This document shows positions 1 through 5,730 of a stretch of DNA of 5,730 bases, piece by piece. This stretch comes from Candidatus Saccharicenans sp. (GTDB taxonomy: Bacteria; Acidobacteriota; Aminicenantia; Aminicenantales; Saccharicenantaceae): the NCBI GenBank assembly GCA_024653405.1, contig JANLGB010000098.1, forward strand, positions 1-5,730. Direction: 5' to 3'. Made by a program: the position numbers and the translations under genes. Under the pieces are notes generated by a model. That model was not told the origin of the DNA. It did not search any database and worked only from the letters and a program-made list of their open reading frames with translations. The stretch's first letter is position 1, and each line of letters opens with the position of its first letter.

Positions 1-847
1 CCAGGACTTCACGAGCAGTGGCCTGTCCTAAATTTATGATGAAATTGCAATGCCCGGGATAAACAGCCGCCTGGCCTACCCTCATTCCCCTGGCCCCGGC
101 CTGTTCCAGCAACTGACCGGCGGGAATTTTTCGCCCACCAGGCAGCACCGGGTTTTTGAAATAGCTGCCGGCGCAGGGGGTCTCTCCGGGTGGATGCTTG
201 CTGGCCCGCTGTTCCAGGTATTCTTCAATTTTTTTGATGATTTCTTTGCTCGACCCAGGTTCTACCGCCAGACTGGCCCTGAGAATGATTTTATGGTCTT
301 TTTTAAGGGAAGAATAGCGATAATCAAAACTCAATTCAGTCGCTCCGAGAGTCTGTTCCCGGCCCTCTGCGGTCAGCACGGTAACGGCCACCACTCTTTC
401 CCCGATAGCCCGGCCGAAAGCCCCGGCATTGCCGTAGATGGCCCCGCCGACCGTGCCCGGTATCCCGGCCAGGAATTCCAGCCCAGCCAGCCCGGCCGAG
501 ACCGCCTGGCTGATTAGATTTGACAGATGGGTTCCGGAAGCCGCTTCCAGGCAGCCCTGTTCCGACCTGATTTCCAGACCGGCCGCCGAATTCCTGATAA
601 TCAGACCGCGGTAGCCGGCGTCATCAAAAAGCAAGTTGTAACCCCCGCCTATCACATAAAATGGACACCTGTACTTCCTGGCCACCTGGACAGCCATTAC
701 CAGGTCTTCAAGCTGGTGGACTTCAAGAAAATAATCAGCCGGTCCCCCTATCCGGAAACTGGAATAGGACGATAGCGGCACCCGGGATAACAGAGTCAGC
801 CCCGTCTCCCGGAAAAAAATCTGGCCAAACTCTTGCAATTCTTTCAT
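1..847 (-). CDS. murB: UDP-N-acetylenolpyruvoylglucosamine reductase MurB (partial, C-terminus beyond window)
   Basis: MurB is a cytoplasmic FAD enzyme that reduces UDP-GlcNAc-enolpyruvate with NADPH to UDP-N-acetylmuramate, the second committed step of peptidoglycan synthesis. I translated the reverse strand from the ATG at 847-845; the frame stays open for 282 codons to base 1. Visible motifs are SSFRIGGPADYF (residues 29-40) and GGGYNLL (67-73) in the FAD-binding domain, AGIPGTVGGAIYGNAGAFG (127-145), FDYRYSSLK (174-182) with the Tyr-Arg pair equivalent to the E. coli catalytic Arg159 region, and CAGSYFKNP (225-233), where Ser228 matches the catalytic proton-donor serine. GHCNFIINLG (265-274) is close to the end. 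The spacing fits the shorter type II MurB, so roughly 20-35 residues, including the expected catalytic Glu, lie outside the window. The odd point is Tyr70 in the usual GGGSN motif. The start is chosen because the usual short leader before the PLSxYTSFRIGG motif follows it. Identification is firm from motifs. Confidence 0.96.
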   Translation of the reverse strand, partial: MKELQEFGQIFFRETGLTLLSRVPLSSYSSFRIGGPADYFLEVHQLEDLVMAVQVARKYRCPFYVIGGGYNLLFDDAGYRGLIIRNSAAGLEIRSEQGCLEAASGTHLSNLISQAVSAGLAGLEFLAGIPGTVGGAIYGNAGAFGRAIGERVVAVTVLTAEGREQTLGATELSFDYRYSSLKKDHKIILRASLAVEPGSSKEIIKKIEEYLEQRASKHPPGETPCAGSYFKNPVLPGGRKIPAGQLLEQAGARGMRVGQAAVYPGHCNFIINLGQATAREVL

Positions 848-856
848 TTTTCTTTA

Positions 857-880
857 ATTTATTATAAGGGATTAATAAAT
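857..880. repeat. AT-rich inverted repeat overlapping the murB -10 box (possible operator)
   Basis: The arms ATTTATTA (857-864) and TAATAAAT (873-880) are perfect reverse complements, separated by 8 bases. The dyad covers the murB -10 hexamer (861-866) and ends about 20 bases upstream of the sigma-54 element that faces the other way. Its size and symmetry are compatible with a dimeric regulator site that could repress murB or influence both divergent genes. AT-rich sequence forms such dyads by chance fairly easily, so a functional role is only inferred. Confidence 0.35.
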
Positions 881-889
881 AAGAGTCTA
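861..889 (-). promoter_or_regulatory. Candidate sigma-70 type promoter for murB
   Basis: On the minus strand a perfect TATAAT lies at 866-861 and a TAGACT (4 of 6 matches to TTGACA) at 889-884, with a 17-base spacer. Transcription would be expected to start near 854, only about 7 bases before the murB ATG, giving a nearly leaderless message with no strong Shine-Dalgarno (the bases before ATG read AAAGAAAA). An AT-rich dyad overlaps the -10 box. The region is AT-rich, so a chance match is possible. The call rests on box quality, exact spacing and position before murB. Confidence 0.5.
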
Positions 890-899
890 ATAACCTATC

Positions 900-915
900 T
901 GGCACATAAATTGCA
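900..915 (+). promoter_or_regulatory. Sigma-54 (RpoN) -24/-12 promoter element
   Basis: The sequence TGGCACATAAATTGCA matches the RpoN consensus YTGGCACGNNNNTTGCW at every specified position except A for G after TGGCAC; the preceding base is C, as preferred. The invariant GG (901-902) and GC (913-914) have the required spacing. A start site near 925-927 would give a leader of about 88 bases to the ATG at 1014 of the TPR gene. Sigma-54 promoters need an AAA+ enhancer-binding protein, usually bound 80-200 bases upstream, which here would lie inside the 5' part of murB; I see no convincing enhancer site there and no activator gene in the window. By composition alone, the eleven fixed bases would rarely occur in so short a region. 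Confidence 0.75.
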
Positions 916-928
916 CAATACCAGATTG

Positions 929-951
929 ATAGCCAGGAAAATCTTGGCTAT
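929..951 (+). other. Stem-loop at the predicted 5' end of the TPR-gene mRNA
   Basis: ATAGCCAGG (929-937) pairs with CTTGGCTAT (943-951) through eight Watson-Crick pairs and one G-U pair, around a 5-base AAAAT loop. No U-tract follows, so it does not look like an intrinsic terminator. If transcription starts from the sigma-54 element at about 926, the stem would form within three bases of the 5' end, a position known in some bacterial mRNAs to protect against 5'-dependent decay. It could also be a DNA-level protein site. Confidence 0.5.
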
Positions 952-979
952 TGACTTTTAAACTGTTAACGGGCAAGAT
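951..979 (+). promoter_or_regulatory. Weak alternative sigma-70 promoter for the TPR gene
   Basis: TTGACT (951-956) matches the -35 consensus at 5 of 6 positions, but the best hexamer 17 bases downstream, CAAGAT (974-979), matches TATAAT at only 3 of 6; GATATT at 977-982 is better but the spacer is then 20. It is recorded as an alternative or secondary start to the much stronger sigma-54 match upstream. Confidence 0.2.
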
Positions 980-1013
980 ATTGAGCAAATTATTTTTTGG
1001 AGAGAGGTCGGAG

Positions 1014-2189
1014 ATGAAAAGAACTTTACTGTTTATCCTATTAATCATGCTGGCCGCCGGGGCTATCTGGGCCCAGAACCCGGGCGATGAAGCCTACATC
1101 AAGGCCATGACCGTCCAGGATAATTGTGAGAAGGTCAAGCTGCTGAAGGAATTCATAAACCAGTATGCCGGCAAGGGTTCCCAGTATGAAAATTATGCCT
1201 ATGCCTACTTGTGCCTGCTTCCCTGCCCGAGCAAGAGCCTGCAGGAATCACTCAACTATGGAGAAAAAGCTCTGAGCGTTGGCGGCCTGGATGCCGAGGT
1301 TAAATCTTCTCTAATTATTTTCCTGGCCAACAATTATGTGAACCAGGGTCAGAACCTGGATAAGGCCAGGAATTATGCCAACCAGCTGATCGAACTGGGC
1401 AAGACCGAGAAAACCAAAGAGGGAGCCAATCCCGACAAGTGGAATAAAATCATCGCCGCTGGCCATTACATTCTGGGCAATGCCGCGGAAAAAGCCAAGG
1501 ACACGGCCACCGCGGTCGAGGCTTACCTCAATGCCTACGCCCTGAGCAAAGACAAGGGCATCATGGTTTCGCTGCGCAAGATGGGTAAATCCTACGCCGA
1601 GGCCAAGAATTATGCCGAGGCCGAAAAGGTTTACCGGGCGATCTACAATCAGACCAAGGATCCCAACGATGCCCTGGTGCTAGGCCAGCTACTGAACCGG
1701 GCTGGGAAGAACGAGGAAGCCCTGGGCCTGTTGAAAGAAGCCTACAATAAGAAAAAGACCGGAGAGGTAGCCTTTTCCATAGCCGTCATCCTGGCCAACA
1801 AAGCCAAAACCGACCCAACAGCGGTTAACGAAGCTGTTCGCTACTCACTGGAAGCCGCCTTCTTGCCCAACCCCAATTCCGAGCAGGCCATGAAGATGGC
1901 CGAGGGCCTGTTCTTCACCATGAACAAAGACCTCAAGTACAATGAAACCGTGCTGGCCATTCAGAGCAAGGTAAAAGAGCTGGAGGAACTGACCAAGATT
2001 TTCAACGAGCGTTTTGGTGGCAAGAGCGAAGAGGAACTGACCGACAAGGACAAGAAAAAGATGCAGGAATTCCAGGCCGACATTGACGCCATCCAGGCAG
2101 AAATAGATAAGCTCAAGAAGCAGCAGGAATCGGCCATCGCTAAGTTCAACCAGCTGGTGGAAGAAACCAAGCGCCGGCTGGGCAAATAA
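1014..2189 (+). CDS. Exported TPR-like repeat protein with C-terminal coiled coil, function unknown
   Basis: I do not recognise a named family. The 391-residue product begins with a clear Sec signal peptide: MKR, a hydrophobic stretch (residues 5-19), and a likely signal peptidase I site after AIWA (20|21). No lipobox cysteine follows, so a soluble periplasmic or envelope location is inferred. The mature part is almost all helical. Residues about 25-125 and 145-300 look like degenerate tetratricopeptide repeats; the best are YAEAKNYAEAEKVYRAIY (194-211) and LLNRAGKNEEALGLLKEAY (226-244). From about 313 to 389 it is charged and heptad-like (KVKELEELTKIF, then IDAIQAEIDKLKKQ), suggesting a coiled coil. 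The mature protein has three cysteines (38, 67, 71). The ATG is preferred over an upstream in-frame TTG because it follows GAGAGG (1002-1007) at a 6-base spacing and places the signal peptide at the N-terminus. A scaffold or protein-binding role is plausible; no catalytic motif is seen. It is probably sigma-54 controlled. Confidence 0.88.
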   Translation: MKRTLLFILLIMLAAGAIWAQNPGDEAYIKAMTVQDNCEKVKLLKEFINQYAGKGSQYENYAYAYLCLLPCPSKSLQESLNYGEKALSVGGLDAEVKSSLIIFLANNYVNQGQNLDKARNYANQLIELGKTEKTKEGANPDKWNKIIAAGHYILGNAAEKAKDTATAVEAYLNAYALSKDKGIMVSLRKMGKSYAEAKNYAEAEKVYRAIYNQTKDPNDALVLGQLLNRAGKNEEALGLLKEAYNKKKTGEVAFSIAVILANKAKTDPTAVNEAVRYSLEAAFLPNPNSEQAMKMAEGLFFTMNKDLKYNETVLAIQSKVKELEELTKIFNERFGGKSEEELTDKDKKKMQEFQADIDAIQAEIDKLKKQQESAIAKFNQLVEETKRRLGK

Positions 2190-2217
2190 TAACCAGGATT
2201 TTTAGCAGCAGCTTAGC

Positions 2218-2253
2218 CAGAAAAAGGGAGCGGCTTCACTCTTTCTGCCTTTT
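2218..2253 (+). terminator. Weak hairpin after the TPR gene, possible terminator
   Basis: CAGAAA (2218-2223) plus GAG (2228-2230) can pair with CTC (2239-2241) plus TTTCTG (2242-2247), leaving a 4-base bulge on the left arm and an 8-base loop; CC and a short TTTT run follow. The stem is AU-rich and bulged, so termination would be inefficient at best and read-through into ligA is likely. It begins 29 bases after the TPR stop codon. Confidence 0.3.
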
Positions 2254-2263
2254 CCCCTAAAAT
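2235..2263 (+). promoter_or_regulatory. Candidate sigma-70 type promoter for ligA
   Basis: TTCACT (2235-2240, 4 of 6 to TTGACA) and TAAAAT (2258-2263, 5 of 6 to TATAAT) are separated by exactly 17 bases. The expected start near 2270 would leave a leader of about 26 bases containing the strong ligA Shine-Dalgarno. It overlaps the weak hairpin. This would give ligA housekeeping expression independent of the sigma-54 signal upstream of the TPR gene. Confidence 0.4.
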
Positions 2264-2265
2264 AA

Positions 2266-4302
<2,037 letters not shown>

Positions 4303-4303
4303 C

Positions 4304-5730
4304 TTATTTTTTCTTCTTGAATAGCTTGGACAGGTCCAGGTCCAGCATAGCTTTGAGGCCGGTCTTTTTCTCGCCTTTTTCCAGCTCTTCCAGAGTCGCC
4401 CTGGCCTGGTGGTGATCGGGGTCAATCTCCAGGGCCCGCTGCAACTGCTTCTTCGCCCTTACCTTCAAGCCCTCCCCAAGATATAAAAGGCCCAGGCCGA
4501 CGTGGCCTTCGGCGTTCCAGGGTTCCATCTCAATGGCCCGGAGGAAATCTTCCTCGGCTTTCTTCTTATAGGCAGGCAGCTTGGATTCGGCCATAGCCAG
4601 GAGCAGATAGTAGTCAGCTCTAGCCCTTTTCAGGCGAATGGCTTCTTCCAGAAAGATGACGGCCTCTTCATACATCCCTTGATTATAAAGAGTGCGACCC
4701 TGCCGGTATTTGACCTCGGCCTTGCGAGCCAGGTCGTCAGCCGTTTCCTGCTGGGGAGCGGCCAGCTGCTGGTCATACTTCTTTCTCTGATCGGGCTCGC
4801 TCAGGGTGCGGTAGGCGGTGGTGATGGCGTTGAAGACCTCATTGATCAGGCTGTGGTCGCTGAGGGTGTTGTTAAACCGGTCCGGGTGGTATTTTCGGGC
4901 CAGGTTGAAGTAAGCTTTTTTAATTTCCTCGTCCGTGGCCACCCTGGACACACCCAGCAATTCATAGTAATTGCGGCTGTTGAGCTGGGATTTGATTTCC
5001 TTGAGCTCTTCTATCCTGGCCTCCAGCTCATCCAGCTCCAGCTTCTTTTTGCTCTCCGCGGCGAAATCGTCCTTCTTAAAACTTTCATCCGGGGCCTGAA
5101 CTTCTACCATGTCCAGGCAATAAAAAAGATAGAGACAGCGGAAAAAATTCTCGCTGGAAAAGCGAGCCTGGATGGCCATCCGGTGGATGACCTGGGCCGT
5201 GGCCAATCTGTCCAGAAGAGTTTTTTCCTCATCGGTCAGGAAATAAGCATAGCGGATGTTCTTCAGGACCACCTTCCGGCCGGCAAAAAACCTCTGCAGG
5301 CTGGAATCGTACTTCATCCGGCGCAGGCCATAATCAATGATGAAGGGGATATCGACGGCCGGCAATTCCTCGGCTGGCGGCTGGATCTCTTTCTCCTGGA
5401 AATTGAGCTCACCGTCGAAAAAAGAAAATATTCCCAGCAGCGCTTCCCGGATCTGGAAGGCCAGCGCTTCCCGCAGGTCGCCCTCCTTGATGACGCCGCC
5501 CCTTTTCAAGGATTCGCCCAGTGGCTGGTGGGGCTGGATGAATTCTTCTATGTTTTCAAAGGTTTGATCCTGGATTTTCTGCAGCTTGAACAGAATTTCG
5601 CCCAGTCTTTCGCTCTTGACGTTGGTTTTTACCTGAATCGGTTTGCCCTTGACAAAGAAGAAATGCTTTTCTATTTCCTGGCGCTTGAAAGACAGGCGCC
5701 CAGTCCTGCTATTGAAGAAAATGTCCTTTA
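4304..5730 (-). CDS. DUF4388 (PATAN) / J-domain / TPR multidomain protein (partial, N-terminus beyond window)
   Basis: The minus-strand frame is open from the right edge to the TAA at 4306-4304, giving 474 visible residues (1 = the codon at 5728-5726). Residues about 1-112 resemble DUF4388/PATAN: TGRLSF (9-14), FFFVKGKPIQVKTN (23-36), RLGEILFKLQKI (41-52), then LREALAFQIREALLGIFSFFDGELNF. About 160-212 is a winged-helix-like segment (LTDEEKTLLDRL to YCLDMVEV). A heptad-like helix covers about 223-251. A J domain covers about 252-320, with HPD at 281-283 intact, so it could stimulate an Hsp70 (DnaK) ATPase. TPR-like helices fill about 333-449, including NQGMYEEAVIFLEEAIRLK and RAKKQLQRALEIDP. 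The tail ends in LSKLFKKKK. It lacks the Gly/Phe and zinc regions of DnaJ, so it is not the general chaperone. The TTG at 5509 is not the start, because it would cut the first domain. It is probably a cytoplasmic regulatory or scaffold protein; its partner is unknown. Confidence 0.9.
   Translation of the reverse strand, partial: KDIFFNSRTGRLSFKRQEIEKHFFFVKGKPIQVKTNVKSERLGEILFKLQKIQDQTFENIEEFIQPHQPLGESLKRGGVIKEGDLREALAFQIREALLGIFSFFDGELNFQEKEIQPPAEELPAVDIPFIIDYGLRRMKYDSSLQRFFAGRKVVLKNIRYAYFLTDEEKTLLDRLATAQVIHRMAIQARFSSENFFRCLYLFYCLDMVEVQAPDESFKKDDFAAESKKKLELDELEARIEELKEIKSQLNSRNYYELLGVSRVATDEEIKKAYFNLARKYHPDRFNNTLSDHSLINEVFNAITTAYRTLSEPDQRKKYDQQLAAPQQETADDLARKAEVKYRQGRTLYNQGMYEEAVIFLEEAIRLKRARADYYLLLAMAESKLPAYKKKAEEDFLRAIEMEPWNAEGHVGLGLLYLGEGLKVRAKKQLQRALEIDPDHHQARATLEELEKGEKKTGLKAMLDLDLSKLFKKKK

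Noticed and set aside
50..517. Plus-strand open frame over the murB region (also 527-775 and 661-867)
   Set aside because: Low-complexity Pro/Gly/Arg-rich translations antisense to a clear MurB reading frame; they are shadows.
929..951. The stem-loop as an intrinsic terminator
   Set aside because: No T-tract follows on either strand and neither neighbouring gene ends there; both start from this region.
951..1013. Upstream in-frame TTG start for the TPR protein
   Set aside because: It would add 21 residues before a clean signal peptide, has no Shine-Dalgarno and starts in the stem-loop; the ATG at 1014 has a good site.
848..1013. Riboswitch or small RNA in the divergent region
   Set aside because: Only one simple stem-loop is visible; there is no multi-helix conserved architecture and the predicted leader is under 100 bases.
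5507..5509. TTG as start of the J-domain/TPR protein
   Set aside because: The frame stays open to the window edge and the upstream 73 residues complete a DUF4388-like domain.

Overview
The window holds four protein-coding genes and no RNA gene, mobile element or CRISPR array. Two genes run off the window edges. From the left: a minus-strand murB (UDP-N-acetylenolpyruvoylglucosamine reductase, C-terminus cut off at base 1); a 166-base divergent intergenic region; a plus-strand gene for a secreted helical-repeat protein (TPR-like repeats and a C-terminal coiled coil, 391 aa); a plus-strand ligA (NAD-dependent DNA ligase, 668 aa, complete); and a minus-strand gene for a multidomain PATAN/DUF4388 + winged-helix-like + J-domain + TPR protein, whose N-terminus lies beyond base 5730.

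The organism looks like a diderm bacterium of moderate GC content. It makes peptidoglycan (murB), exports a signal-peptide protein, and appears to use sigma-54. Long TPR proteins, a DUF4388-J-TPR architecture and a strong sigma-54 element would suit Acidobacteriota, Aminicenantes or the former deltaproteobacteria. This is an inference from gene style, not a phylogenetic result.

The most informative non-coding stretch is 848-1013. Facing left, murB has a TATAAT -10 box only a few bases from its start codon, overlapped by an AT-rich dyad (857-880). Facing right, a near-perfect sigma-54 element (TGGCACATAAATTGCA, 900-915) precedes the TPR gene, and its expected transcript would begin almost at the foot of a stem-loop (929-951). 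The sigma-54 control predicted for an exported TPR protein of unknown function is the main lead. The gap between the TPR gene and ligA (2190-2295) has a weak hairpin and a plausible sigma-70 promoter, so ligA may be transcribed separately or by read-through. ligA and the J-domain gene converge with one base between their stop codons.

Functionally the set is mixed: cell-wall precursor synthesis, an envelope protein of unknown role, DNA replication and repair, and a cytoplasmic regulatory or scaffold protein. Nothing visible ties them into one pathway, and I see no clear evidence of a new multi-gene system.
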